The notes under the pieces were generated by a model that was given only the letters and a program-made list of their open reading frames with translations, did no database searches and was not told the origin of the DNA. From contig JAKJXP020000010.1 of NCBI GenBank assembly GCA_022225965.2, positions 558,001-622,000 on the forward strand: 64,000 nt of DNA, written 5' to 3'. A program made the position numbers and the translations under genes. This document shows positions 41,301 through 54,386 of this stretch, in pieces; the first letter of the stretch is position 1; the number at the start of each line of letters is the position of its first letter. The DNA comes from Diatrype stigma. Lineage: Eukaryota > Ascomycota > Sordariomycetes > Xylariales > Diatrypaceae.

Positions 41301-44300
41301 TTTCAAGGGGAGCGAGATTTCGAATTCCTGAATAATGAGTTTGTCACTCGCAGGTTGAGCGAGTTGCCGCCGGCTTCACGGGCCATCTTGGCCTGGGCAG
41401 CTATATTAGGTAGTTCCTTCTCGTTTGCCCTGATATGCCAACTTCTAAGCAGGGAGTTCGACTACATATACTCTGATCTTGGTGAGCCAAGTATGGCATA
41501 TTTACACAAGTCGTACTCCAAAGAAGAGGCTGTGGCTGGCTTACAGGCAGCTGTCAACTCTTGCATAATCGTTCAAGGCGACACGGACGAACGATTCCGC
41601 TTTGCTCATGACAGATATGTCCAGGCCGCGTCGACACTGAGGACAGGTGATACGAGCAAGATGCACTTCACTGTTGCACAGACTCTGATCAAGTACGAAG
41701 GGACGTTCTCGACCACGAAAGACAATATCGCTTCGCACATATGCGAGGCCACAGACATCATACGAGAGAAGGTTTCCACGCGCCAGCTTTTCCGGAGGCA
41801 TCTCGTGGAGTGTGCAGCATCAGCCACGGAGAACGGAGCTCGGTCAACAGCCACCAAGTACTACTCCCAGGCGTTGAAACTGCTACAGCCAGATCCTTGG
41901 GCGGACGGGGCAGAGGACGTCGATTACGAGGAAACACTCAAACTTCATATCCGTGCTGCAGAGTCTTATGTCTATATGGGGAACCATAGTGCTGCTTATG
42001 ATCTGCTGGGTATTATTTTCCATCGTGCCAAAACTGCAGAAGACAAGGCGCCCGCCTGGCTGCTGCAGTCCCGACTACTGGCGCAGAATGGTGACTCCCA
42101 AGCCGCACTCACAACCTTGAAGCAAAGTCTCATTCAACTGAAGGTGGAGTATGACCCCGACCCTACGTTCGAGAAGTGCGATGTGAGGTTTATGAGTCTG
42201 GCACCCAAGATTCAATCTGTGGACCGAGCACAGCTACTGTTAGACCCCCTAGAGAACACTGACTCCCAAGGGGAGATAATCGGAGCCATCCTTGCCGAAG
42301 CTATCAGTGCTGCCTGGTGGAGCGACTGTTTGGATTTCTACAACCTTGCCCTGACGTTGGTGCATCTTCATATGGAAAGGGGTGCTTCCCCCCAATCTGG
42401 CGTAGGGTTTCTCCATCTCGCCATGGTTGGATTGTCGCGTTTCAACATGGTGGACTTTGCCGCCGAGCTCGGAAACCAGTGTGTAGAGTATCTAGACAGA
42501 ACTAGGGATTCATTCTCTCTGGCTCGCGGTTATATGCTCTACGCAAATTTTCTCAGCCACATTTACGTCCCAATTCGCGTAGCGCTCAACCAAGCAGAGC
42601 AGTCTATCGAAAATGCCGCGGCTGCTGGCGACAGGCTATCTGTGATCCTGAGCTTTGGGCTGTTGGCGCAGATGCGGTTTTTCGCCAGCGAAAACCTTGC
42701 TGATCTTGAATCGATATGCCGGTACAGCTGCGAGGAGATCCCAGGCTGGCAACAAGATACGCGAGGGGGGACTTTCCTCATAGCTGTGAGACAAGTCTGC
42801 CGAGCACTACAGGGCAAAACAAACACTGGGGTGGCTACAGATGTGATGTCGGACGATCAACATCACTCCGTAACGTACAAGCAGTTTCTCGACACAAAGA
42901 CCCGCAATGGCGGCAGATCGATCTTGATTTACGAAACCATGGAAATCGTACCTCTGTATATCTATGGTCACTATGAGCAAGCATGTGAGGTCGGACGGAG
43001 ATGCCTGGACAACAGTCATCTGATCTGGTCCGCTCGAAACACACGGCTGGCGATGCTTTTCCACGGGCTTGCGCTTGCAGGTCTTATGGTGCGTAAGCTT
43101 AGCGACCCGCGTTACAAAGCGGACGACCTGAAAGACGACGTTCAGGGAACCATCGAGCAACTGGAGAGCTTGAGCAAAAAAATGAAGGCGTGGCAAGTAG
43201 TATCGGATGTAAATTACCTTGCGTGGTCAAAATTCCTAGATGCCCAACTAGCAGAGCTGCGAGGTGAACATGGTGTTGCTATCCGAGAATACGAGACGGC
43301 TCTGGACCATACGGCTGAGCATAGTTTCCTTTTCGAGGAAGCCCTTGGCAATTTCCTGATGGCTGGCTTCTTCATACGGCAATCAGCAAGGAGATCGGCC
43401 ACTGCTGTTCTCAAGGAGTCGGTCGCGCTTTGGAGACAGCTCGGTGCCAGCGGCCTTGCTCAGCGTATCGAAGAAGAACACGCGCTTCTCCTCCACGGAC
43501 CTATCCGGAATCCACGAGCAGCCGACCAGGGTGTGCAGACTGATTTCGCCGGAGACGCCACATCTGTCACGTATGCTGCCGCTCCAGATGGTGACGATAT
43601 TCCACACTCTGTTCATCAAATCACTGCTGAATCGAGAGCGAGCCGGACGGCCGCATGGCGTGGATCTATGCAACCCGAGGCTGGGGCGGGCCTACCTGCG
43701 CTCGATATGATCGATCTTCATGCCATTTTGGTGTCGTCCCAGGTCATTTCGTCTGTCCTACAAGTTGATGTTTTGCTCAAAACAATGTGTGACGTTATCC
43801 TCCAGACTTGTGGCGCTTCGGTCACACAGGCCGCGATCATCGTGCAGGACGAAGATGCTAAGAGCGATGAGGAATGGTGCATTGCTGCCAGCGGCGATCC
43901 AGAACGAGGAGCGACAGCCCACATCCCTGGACACCCGCTTGCTGGTAGCTCTCAGGTCGCGGAGAACGTAATTTTATACTGCGCTCGCTTCCGTGATTTC
44001 GTCTTCCTTCCCGACCTTCTCAACGACGAGAGATTCGGAAATGTCAGCGAGAGCTGGCTGCAAAGGAACCCGCTCAGCAAGGCCGTCATTGCGATCCCTA
44101 TCTGCCACGGTGTTAAGCCGCTTCTCGGCGTCCTATATCTGGAAGGCGAGCCAGGCTCCTTTACGGATAGGAATTTGACCGTCTTACAGCTCCTTGTCAA
44201 CCAGATTGGCATCAGCTATTCCAATGCTCTCTCCATGAAGAGTATAGAGAAGGTTTCCGAGCAGAACAACGCCATGGTTGAGATGCAAAAACGCGCCTTG

Positions 44301-46073
44301 GCACAGGCAATAGAGGCGCAGGCAAAGGCGAAGCATGCTGAGGCCGAGGCTAACCGTAACGTTAAGATTGCTGAGGAAGCAGCCAAGGCCAAGAGTATCT
44401 TCTTAGCGAACGTATCTCACGAGCTACGGACTCCCCTGAACGGAGTCATCGGCAATTCGGAACTCTTGAGGGACAGTAATCTGAACAAGGAACAACTTGA
44501 AATGGCCGAGTCGATTCGCGTATCGGCTGACTTGTTACTCACCGTCATCAATGACATCCTAGACTTCTCCAAGATGGAAGCCGACAAGATGAAGCTGTAT
44601 GTCATTGCATTCAACCCCGAGGAAATGGTCCGCGAGGTTGTCAGAGCGGTGTCGTATAGCAATCGGGAGAAGGCGTCGAAGAAGAACGTCAAGATCATCC
44701 AGGACATCAACTTACCTCCAATGCTTATCTATGGCGACCCTATCCGCTTACACCAGGTACTCGGGAACCTGATTGGAAACAGTCTAAAATTCACGGAAGA
44801 CGGTTCCATTACCATCGGTGCTCGGATTGATGCCGACACCCCCGAGAAAGCCACACTTACCTTCTGGGTCAGAGACACGGGCATTGGTATCCCTCCTAAG
44901 CAATTGGCGAAGCTTTTCAGACCTTTCAGCCAAGCGGACGCGAGCACCGCGCGCAAATATGGCGGCAGTGGCCTTGGCCTAAGCATCTGCAAGTCGTTAA
45001 TAGAGACCATGATGAAGGGCAGGATTGAGCTGGAGAGCGAGGAGAATGTTGGCACGACTGCATGGTTCACGGTGACCTTCGACAAAGCAAAACCAGAAGC
45101 TTCGGCCGGGGACGCACAAAATACATCACCTCAAGTCCCGGACAGGACAAGGGAAGCCCTTCGGGAGGCAACAGCAAATCCTTACCTCGACCTGGTAGGC
45201 ATACCGAAGGAACAAGTTCGCATTTGCATCGCCGAGGACAATCTCATCAACCAAAGAATAGCCATCAATTATATGCGCAAGCTTGGATACACCAAAGTTG
45301 ATGCTTATGAGAATGGCCTCAAGGCTGTCGAAGGTTTGCGCCAGAAGGCCCGAGAAGGACAACCGTACCAGGTCGTTCTCATGGATGTCCAGATGCCCGT
45401 TTTGGATGGGTACGAAGCCACCAAACTTCTGCGCAAGGACGAGATAGAGGTCGTCAGGAAGGTTCTGGTTATAGCTATGACTGCTTCGGCCATCCAAGGC
45501 GATCGCGAGAAATGTCTGGCGGCAGGCATGAACGACTACCTCGCCAAACCTGTAAAGGCAGACGTGCTGAAGAGGAAGCTGGACACATATACTATTGGTC
45601 AAGTTCCAGTGCCACATCCACTCTTGCGAGAACCCCATGAACATGAGCTCCCGGATAAGAAACCTGCTAGTGCCTCTAGCCAGGACACGACTCCCGCCCC
45701 GAGTCCGACCACGAAGACTGCGACGGCCAAGGAAACCAAGGAGCCTACTGCGCCCCAAAATTCGGCGCCGCTCGTGGCTGTCCGTAAAGACCCCCCGGTC
45801 CCGGTGCCAGCCTTGCAGCCAACCGCAGCTCCAGATCGAGATACCAGGGATGCGAATTCTTCCGAGAACCCGTCCATCGCCCAAGTCATGCATTCAACAC
45901 TCTCTTCACAGCAGAAAGAAGAACATCGTCTTGCCAATGGAGATCGCAACCACGATAAATCGGGCTCGCGCTCGTTGCCTGCTCCGTCAGTCCCCGACAA
46001 CGAACCAGCAGAGGGTAGTCCGACTCCAACGCCCAGTGGGTCAGGGGAGACAGCAGGCGAGCCCCCGAAATAG
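38368..46073 (+). CDS. Giant hybrid histidine kinase with pseudokinase, STAND-type ATPase and GAF domains (Chk1/Mak2/Mak3-like)
   Basis: Two-component sensor of about 2,510-2,530 aa, the size class of Candida Chk1 and fission-yeast Mak2/Mak3. Two long exons meet at 40977/41038. By window position: an N-terminal region (DGFALVADDRLDPPARIFER); a protein-kinase-like domain at about 38865-39710, with HGEIRAD in place of the HRD motif and TSFGSG in place of DFG but SPEQTGRMPAEPDIRTDIYS retained; a P-loop (GVGGLGKS, 40293-40316) and Walker B LDDLHYAD (about 40827) of a STAND-like ATPase; a helical, TPR-like stretch to 43500; GAF at about 43720-44220; a coiled linker; HisKA with phospho-acceptor His in NVSHELRTPLN (His at 44418); HATPase with NSLKFTED, then RDTGIGIPP, then GGSGLGLSI; and a receiver domain at about 45220-45590 with Asp in LMDVQMP (45384). 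A Pro/Ser-rich tail of about 150 residues ends it. The exon starting at ATG 38368 must splice to a frame open before 38655; 38526-38632 and 38567-38610 both work as introns. Confidence 0.93.
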
Positions 46074-48707
46074 GAGAACGGCATATTGCGCGGGTCTAGG
46101 AAACCACACACCTGCATGAGCGAAGTACCTATAGATTACGCGGAGAGCGGGTATGTTGCAATTTCCAGTAGAAATGAAACCCGAAGATTGACTCAACTTG
46201 AGTCTTCCGAGTCGCCATGGGAACAAGAAGCAAGACTCGTGTATTGGCGTTCATGGTCTTATGCATCGCGCGCACGCGCGCATCCCATCTTGCTTCTTAC
46301 TGTTGACTTCACGATCACGCCACAGCCCCGGGAAGTGGAAGCATGTTGAACAGGCGTCTCGAGAGCAGTGCTGCTTGAAAGTGGTAGTTGGTTCATCTTG
46401 CATCAGCATCGCGGGAGTTTTCCTTCGCAGCACCAGTAGTAGAATGATCATTATTGTTTCCTCCAGTCCGACTGGAGAAACCGTCTTGTTTGCTTCTTTT
46501 GCTTTGTTTTGTTTTTTTGTTGAAAGACTCCAGTCATGGTGAATTGGGCTTCTTCGGAGCAACGGGGGTTCATTACATACATTACGTGTACGATGGAAAC
46601 GTCCGTACTTGAGCACATGAGAAGGACTTCAGGACATATTTGGGTTAAAACGTTTACACCTTTGAAAGACCATCCATATTCTAGGCGCAAAGGATCGATT
46701 CTTCTTTTTTTGCTTCACCTACACTTCCGCGCTTTTATTCATGCTTCCTCGTTGTCTTCTTTGAGGGGAAGCCTTTTGCTTCCAGGACGCTTATAACACA
46801 GTCCCAGATCCAAAAGGGGGAATGCAGTGCAGACAGTCGTGACTACCCAGCTAGACGGAAAGGGGCTAGAAGGAGAGACAGAGAGGGACAGAAGCTGGGG
46901 TGCCAACATAAATGAGGAGATACCCCGGCGATGCAGTGGAGAAGGGGGAAAGAAGGAAAGAAGGGGGGGGAGTGTGTGTGAGTGAGTGAGTGAGAGATGC
47001 TTCTTAATGTATATGCATAGCGATAGCGAGAGATCGGAATGTGGCGGCGTGCGGTTGCTGGTGTACACGGAAGGAAATAAAATGATACCTACCTATATAC
47101 ATATATATTCCCATTCTCCCCTTATTCGCCTCCCCTCCTCCTCTTACCCTCGTCCCTTATGAACGTCATAGCGACAGCGGGTTCCGTGCCGTGTATGCTT
47201 TTGTAATTCATCTAGCAAAAGAAGCTAGCTATTGGTGGGGAGTCAGTCAGAGAATCGCCATCTTCACTTTCAGACTTCTTCTATCGCTTACAGACAGAGG
47301 CTTGAAACGTTTGTAGAGGAGAGTAAAGAGCTGACAAGCAAGTATGTTTCACATAAGCCCCGGCGGCGGTAAAGAAAGAGTCAGTGTGGCTGATGGTGAT
47401 CCTGGGTCTCAGGTTCAGCAGCTCGGGTGCTCTCCTGGTCATGTCTCGGTCGGGTAGGTAGGTAACCCCTAATAAGTTCCGAGTTATCTATCCGTCACGA
47501 ACTAACCAGGATGTGTGTAAAACGTGTTCCGTCCTGTCCGTTGTCCGAAAAACCAAGACAACAAGCAACCAACTCCTTTAGTCAGGGGCGCATCATCGCG
47601 CCTGTTCGGGAAGTGAGAACCTAGCAGCCAACCCCGACGCTGATGACACCATCGTATTCTAGGGGTTGTCTATCGACGGCGTTCTTTCTTTCCTTCTATC
47701 CCTCCTTCCCGCTTTCCGCGTGCGTCAGTCTGTCTTCCCAGGGGTGAGGTCTGGATCCAGACTACCATTGTATCGTAGTGGTGAGGGAGCGAGCGTGCGG
47801 TTTCGGGTTGAGATCGCGAGATTGGCTGGAGAATGACTAAGGAAACACATTTGATCCGGTGTAAGGGCAGAAGTTATATTTATAGCACGTGGCTTCTCGT
47901 CCCGTGCCGTGCCGTGCCGCGCCATGCCGTTCCATGCCGTCCCCATTCCCCTTTCTGTCCCGTCGCCCGCCTCTACACTTACAGCCCCCATATGCGCCAG
48001 CCGTATGTTTTTTTGGCACCGAACTCGACATGACCTTGTCTGTCCAGAACCGTAGTCGAAAGGAACCGAGCTCTCGTTCCGCTACATAGCTAGACCAGTT
48101 TCCAAATAGTCAATAGGCTCAGGTAGAAACACCCAAATATGTGGGAGTCGCCGACGAAGCATACGAAGTAGCCATTCCATGTGCATTCGACTTTGTCTAG
48201 TTACAGTAGAGCTGGAAGTTGCCTGGTCATACTACATGCGGTATGGCCGTTTCACTACCAAGGTAGAAGGTGGCCGCGCGGGTGTTGCGACGATGACGAT
48301 GCCGATTATCTACAGCGATAAGAACGATAATGGCCTGTGGCATCATCGCCACGGGGAGATGGTGGTCTAGAAGCGAGCATCTTCTATCCACAAGACCAAG
48401 GTACTTTATCCATATGGAGGCACGAATGATACTGCTGCTACATGCACGTCATCTACCGTAGGATTCCTTCCTCCCCTCCTGCCCTCACCTCCTATCCCCC
48501 CTGCCCAACCGGCGATGGATCATGTAGGTAGGTAGATATACACACCGCGCCTACACACATAGGTGCTCGAGCGCGCGGCCCGCGCCAATGAAGTTGATTT
48601 GATCGAGCGGCAGAATATACAGGATATACGTAACCGACTTATCTAGATGATTGACGGGCGCTTAAGCAGTCAATGAAGTGACAAGGGCCGGCGCCTAGGC
48701 GATGTTA

Positions 48708-48744
48708 CCCCTTCCCCCCCTTCCCCCCCTTCCCCCCACCCCCT
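48708..48744. repeat. C-rich (C4-8 TT)n tract
   Basis: At least four C-runs of four or more separated by TT or A. The minus strand therefore meets the simple G-quadruplex pattern. Confidence 0.85.
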
Positions 48745-49143
48745 TTCTCTTTTCCCCGCCTTCCACCCCTTGCTTAGTATATACATATATATATCTTGTC
48801 TCAGAAAGAGCTAGGACAGGGGCAGAATAGGGAGGAAGATACGTAGGTAGCAGGTAGGGTTACATCGTGTCTTTTTTCCCCGCCGTCCCGTCGTCGCGCT
48901 TGAGACCTATTACAAGATGACGTTGTACAATACACCAGCTGAGCTGACTGGTTACCTACCCTGGGTAGGTAGGAGATGTATTACCCACCTAGGTAACTCG
49001 ACTAGAATAGCCGCGTTCAGAGGGGAGGAAGAAAGGGTTGCATCGGGATTGTGAGGGTGGGCTTGGTATTGTAGTTATTGGCTGCTGCGTTATACCCATA
49101 TATGTGGTAATACGTATGTATATATCAGTAGGTGGGAGAAGTA

Positions 49144-49178
49144 GGGGGGGGGGGGGGGGGGGGGGGGGGNNNNNNNNN
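49144..49178. repeat. Poly-G run followed by an assembly gap
   Basis: Twenty-six consecutive G residues (49144-49169) run directly into nine N (49170-49178). Assembly evidently failed inside the homopolymer, so the true length here is unknown. Confidence 0.97.
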
Positions 49179-51983
49179 ACCGGATTGGGAGGAATAAGCA
49201 ACACGAACCTCAGTTGAGACAACATCGGGTCGAGGTCACCTTAATGCAGCAGCGAGGAACTTGGCATGTCTCGTCGACGACGACGACCATTACCGCTACT
49301 ATCACCTCACCTCACCACACTTTTACATCTATCTACGTATACCTGATTTCGAGATCGAGTTGATAGGCCAAATCAATCTTTGACAGTTACCATTCCATCG
49401 TGCTACTACTGTATTGGCTGTCCTACCCCTTTTTATGGTAAGTTAGGGCGGTACACATAAACACATATCAGGTTATGTTGATGGCCTATGCAGTTATGTA
49501 CGTAGGTAGGGATATCTAATGTATAACTGCCTGCCTGTGTTTGCATACGAAGCTCCAGCTCGTTCCCTCCTGCATATGCCGAAAAGGGGGAAGCCTCAGG
49601 TATGTACTTAAGGTAGCTGGCTTACAGGTATAATATTTGTAAGTATTGCATTTTGTACGCCCTGAGTTTCGTGCTACGGTTACCTTTCTCTGTCCCACCT
49701 TTCGGGGAGTACAAAGACCCTCCCGCAAGGAGCAAGAAAAAGAAAGAAAGATAGAAAACGAAACGAAGCACTGCGAGTAGCTATCGGCGCACCGGCACCA
49801 GCCACACAGGGTCACGACAACTGGTCGCCGAAAACAGGAAAGGAACACGGACACGAAAGCTTCGGCCGTCTGTTCTTTCGGGTCCCAATGGCGGTGGATC
49901 ATGGACCGTGGTCGTGCACGATGATGTCTTTTCTTCCACAACATTTGCTCAAACCTACCACTTATACATACCATAGTACAGTTGGTGTTATTAGCCGGTA
50001 AGTATACGGTGGTCGAGCAGGCCTCTCTATAACGCATAGTATGGCCGTCTATAGGTAGCGAAGATTTGGTCTCTGGGTTACGTACGCCGCCGATCAGCAG
50101 ACAGTTCCTCGAGGTTGGGAATCAAATCAACTCGGAATACGGTAAAGCGGTACATGCAAAAACAAACCCGTACAAGCTCTGGCTGGCTGGCTGGCTGGTA
50201 CCGTGTCTAGATTGAGCCGCATATACGAGACAAGAACAGACCACCGACACAGTCCGACAGTCCGATTTGTATTGGGCCATGTCTCGGCTGCGAAGCTTGT
50301 TTATGGCGTACTATGTAGGGTTACATACATAGATAGCTACAGAGGCAGCTCCCGTGTCAACCGAATCCCATCTACACATCTCCCCCAGCCCTCCTTCTCT
50401 GCCCCGTGTGTGGTCGTGGGAGGGGAGGGGGTTGTTGCTGACCAATAGGGGGGAGAAATGACAGGGGTAGGGTTCGCAGCAGGCAAGCAGCAGTTAGACT
50501 ATCAAACAGCCTTACAGAGTTTTGGCGTCTTCCAAAATCGTCATCGTTCTCTCCCCCATAGATCTCGTAGATCGTAGAATCGTAGTGAAAACAACCGGCA
50601 TATCGACCTTTTTCCTAATCCAGGACGTTCTCAGGTCGGCGGAAGCAGGACGAATCATAGTCAATCTAATAAAATACCCAAGCCAAAAACTCGGTGGATC
50701 TGGTAGACTTAAATCACCCACACGCTGCCGCGCGGCCGTCCAACGCGACCACGACCACAACCCACCACCGCGCATAGGTACGTACATCTCTGTCTCGCCT
50801 CAAGGGGATACCCGAGATATGGCCAATATACGCGGATATATATGTGTATACAACCTTGCGAAGATGAAAACAGATCGGGGTGAAAGTAAATCTGAGTCTT
50901 ATATTTAGGCAACTACTTCGTTTGCTGGAATAGCCCGAACCGCCAAAGAAGGCTATTGAGAAGAGACCAGAAGAAGGAATGCATTCATCCATGATGACGA
51001 CGATTCCTTCTCCTGACGCGCAGGCGGGGCGGAGATCCGGGCCCAGTGACCGGACGTTGCACATACGACGGAGCTAGTTACCTACCTCGTGTGAGTGAAT
51101 GCAACATAGCTGAGCTGCCTAAGGTGAAGCATGGCAGCTATCTACATACCTAGGTAATTAGGTAGGTATGTTAACCATCTTCAGCTCTTATTGACTCGGG
51201 CAAATCGGTGGTACGATGGAACACGTTCTGATCGGGTATTGCTGTGCATCAGGCATGCGAATATGTCCAGGTATAGACGGCCTGTCTATTGAATTCTCTG
51301 TAATAGTTAGGGGGAAGGCATAATGTACAGTGAGTGCATCATCTCCTTTCTTCAGCCCCTTCTTTCTTTCCAGCTAGCTGTGTCGTCCGATGATGACGAG
51401 AAAAACAAAAAACACCTCCGGGTCCTGACATCCGTTGCCCAAAACTCCTTTCCCCGTCCTGTATCCAACCGTTATCCGGCGATGCTAACTTTCTTTTTTC
51501 GAAACCGTTATCATGAGGGGGAAAAAACATGTTTCCGTGATGTATGCAGATGAACTTCTGTTAAGTTGATACATGTTAAAAGTAGACACAGTGAATCGAA
51601 GGGCGGTGGCGCCTAATTCGATCAACGAAGTTAGGCTACGTTCGCTATAGGGCCTTTCCCTTTCCCTTTCGTGCAATCCTCCAGATCTTCTTCCAGATCT
51701 ACCGTACGTGCTGAACAAACTCTGGTGACTGGATATGTCGGGAGGTCTGGCTGAACGAGGCGCCGATCGGGTGGTGGTGGCCCATTGGATCTAGCCATTT
51801 GGTTATGGTAATTTGTCAAACGATAGAAGAAATCGAAGACTTCATGTTCTCGTTCTCGTGATATCAAAGTCATACGTGCTCGTTTCCAGTGCCTATATCC
51901 GGAGTCAAGTCCAGCCTCCAGGGGCCTCTATTCTCGAAACGTGATAGCTCGTGAGGGGAATTGCCGTTTTCAATCATCTCATT

Positions 51984-53745
51984 TCATTCGCGCGTTGCTG
52001 TTGGCCCAGAAGCCCCACCACGCGACTTTTCGTCGCTACCACTCGGCCCGGGCGAATTTCGTCGTTCGCTTTCCCTTTGCTGCTGTTGCTGCTGTTGCTG
52101 CTGCTGTTGGTGTTGTTGATGCTGCTGCTGCTGCGATCTCATTTCCGACGCGAACCTCGGTGAGGAGGGCTGATCGGATAGGAGAGACGAAACAGAATGA
52201 GCACCACTTCGAGGCGGTTGCGCTGACTGCGACGATTCACCAATCGTTCCTTCACGTGGCCCAAATCCTGGCGATAGTCCACGGTAAGGCCCGAATCCCT
52301 CGCCTCGGCCTCGGGCTGTTGGCCGGTAAGATGAGATATCGCTTCTTTGTCGCGAATGGCCCCGTCGTCGACCGGGCGGTGGGTTTGATAGGGCGGACGG
52401 GCCGCCCTGGTGGCTAAACGGCGGTGACCTGGTCCGTGAGTGCATGGACGGCGGCGGTGCAGCTGGTTGAGGCCCTGTTGCTTTCCGTTTTCGAGGCGAT
52501 TCTACTAAGTTGGGCGCACACTATTAGCTACATGGCTTTCACTTGCTTGTTTGAGACTTGGACGAACCAGATGGCGTACCGGGTTGGTTAGAGCTTGCTT
52601 GCGAGGTCGGTGGCGTCCAATGGTGGAAGTAAATCGACGGGGATTGCTCTTGTTGCTGTGCTGCTTGCTGCTGCTGCTGGTGCGGCCCGAGTACGTGCGC
52701 CGGATAAGGTGGATTTCCAGAGCCGCCCGCCGCCATATCACTCGTACGTAGCCGAGGGAGACTAGAACCCTCTAGCGTTCTTCCAACAGGGCCTGCTGGG
52801 CCTAACGTATGTGCTCTGGGTCTTGTCGGCGAGCCGGGTCCCTGATAGGGCATAAAGCCTGCTTGCCCGGCTGGGCCAGATCCCGGTGTTGATGGTATGC
52901 CGGCCGAGCCAGAGTAGCCTCCATACTGTTGCGAATCTCTCCTATGTTCAGGCGATACTGGCCCTTGCGCCGGCAAGAGTTGATGTACTTGATGCGGCAT
53001 CAGATACTGTTGCGCAAACTCCAACGCCGCCTGGGGGAGCGTTCCACCACCCATCCCGGCGAAAACAACGGGAATCATTGGCGGCGGGATACCCCTGTCT
53101 AAGGAGGTCCGGAGCATGTCATGCTCAAGTTTTCTTTGTTCCAATCGCAAACTTTCCTGGCGCGTCTTCTCCTCTTCCTGCCTCCGTCTTTCCTCCTCTG
53201 TCTTGGCCACAAGCCAAGTCTTCATCGAGTCCTCCGAGCCCTGCCATGGCGGAGCAGGCAGCGCCCCGAGCGTCTGGCCGTGGGCGGATGGAGCTGGCGG
53301 TACTTGTGAGTGCAGAGGTGGTCCTGGAGCTTGCTGGTGAGCTTGACTAGGTGCTGGTGGAGGTTGCGGTAATGTTATGGCCGCCGGCAAGGGCAGACCA
53401 CGGTGAGGCGCCGTCATGGGCTTGGCCGATGGACTATGTTTCTGTGAAGAAGCTGGGAGCGGCTTCTGTGTAAAGTCCTGTGAGACCACGGGGGGTGAGG
53501 ATCGGGGCGGTGTCGGCAGTTCATGGACGGTCCGATAGCCGTAATGGACTGGCTGCTTGATGGTGAGCATCATCTCGGACACGCGGATTCGGGGGAGCTG
53601 GGTAGAAACATCTGGGACTACTGGGGGTTCAAAGAGGAAAGAAACGGGCAGTATAAGGACAATATACTTGAGAAAGGTGGTAATAACCTTGGCATAAGTA
53701 AGCTGGTGAGGACGGCCAGCTTAGTGGAGTAGGAAGAGGAAGCAT
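51984..53745 (-). CDS. Uncharacterised Pro/Gln-rich coiled-coil protein with basic nuclear-localisation motif
   Basis: I do not know a function; the architecture resembles a conserved but unnamed Pezizomycotina protein. The secure part runs from an ATG at 53573 to 52568, splices to 52504 and ends at 51984 (508 aa). In order from that Met: MMLTIKQPVHYGYRTVHELP then TPPRSSPP; a Pro-rich stretch (40-110); a charged coiled coil (about 114-157, EEERRRQEEEKTRQESLRLE); a hydrophobic patch GIPPPMIPVVFAGMGGG; Pro/Gln-rich sequence ending SIYFHHWTPP; a basic ESPRKRKATG at the splice junction, a likely nuclear localisation signal; an Arg/Ser-rich region; and a Gln/His tract near the end. The 53573 frame stays open upstream without an ATG. 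An exon 53745-53688 joined to 53620 would add a start and 35 residues (543 aa in all). The splice donor at 52567 (GTTCGT) is inferred from frame; 52582 (GTACGC) is an alternative. Confidence 0.75.
52080..52134 (-). repeat. CAG/CAA repeat encoding a Gln/His tract
   Basis: Interrupted CAG, CAA and CAT/CAC triplets within the last exon of the coiled-coil gene encode a roughly 18-residue Gln-rich tract. Confidence 0.9.
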
Positions 53746-54351
53746 TCGGGACTTATGACACTTTGGGGTCACCAAGCCCAGCCTCATCTGATGATCGCTG
53801 CCAGATGCATACAGGAAATTGCGGGAAGGGTATGGTTTAAAGTAAATGACAGCGGCGGTTGGAGTCGATCAGGTCAGTTTGGACTCGAGGTTCCAAAGGT
53901 TCCGGACTGGCAAGCCGCAGCGCGGGAAGTAGCTGAGGGAACCCTGTCACTGGTGATGGTCGAAGCCCAGGGACGGTGCTCAGCCTAGACGCCTCGGTGA
54001 CTAAACAAGCGGGAAGAGTTCCTCGAATTGGATGGCAGCTTATAGTAGAGAACAGTCTCTACGACTAGCCCTGGCCGTTTTTGGTAATGCCCGAAACGGA
54101 AAGGAAGTAAGGGCGTTCTATATGTGGAGCTGATGGAACGTCTGGCTCAACACCCAGTGAGAGCTCGGCACACGCGAGAGGAGCAGAGATGGGAAAGCAG
54201 GGAGCGCCAGAAGACGATCAGCGCGGAGAAGAGGCAGTCGACGACCAGAGAGCTACTAGGAAACAGTTCAAGGTCAAGGTCAAGGGATTGGGGCTACGTT
54301 CGTGTTGGCCGAAGAGATGTGATCGACTAGAACAGAAAACGGGAAGCACTC

Positions 54352-54386
54352 CCTGCAACCTGCAACCTGCAACCTGCAACCTGCAA
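54352..54386. repeat. 7-bp (CCTGCAA)5 tandem repeat
   Basis: Five exact tandem CCTGCAA units. Related GCAGCCC/GCAACCC steps recur at about 55430-55490. Confidence 0.92.

Larger units (their letters stand above)
46074..51983. other. 5.9-kb gene-free spacer with homopolymer tracts and an assembly gap
   Basis: No gene is recognised on either strand. It contains a GAGT/GTGT run (46968-46992), a GTGCC-like degenerate repeat (47902-47940), C-rich and G-homopolymer tracts with an N gap, a GGCT run (50181-50198) and two ACCTAGGT palindromes (48987, 51148). Open frames of up to about 170 codons are Cys/Arg-rich and look random. Confidence 0.55.

Noticed and set aside
49516..50037. 173-codon minus-strand frame
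   Set aside because: Cys/Arg/Ser-rich random composition with no recognisable family or flanking exons.
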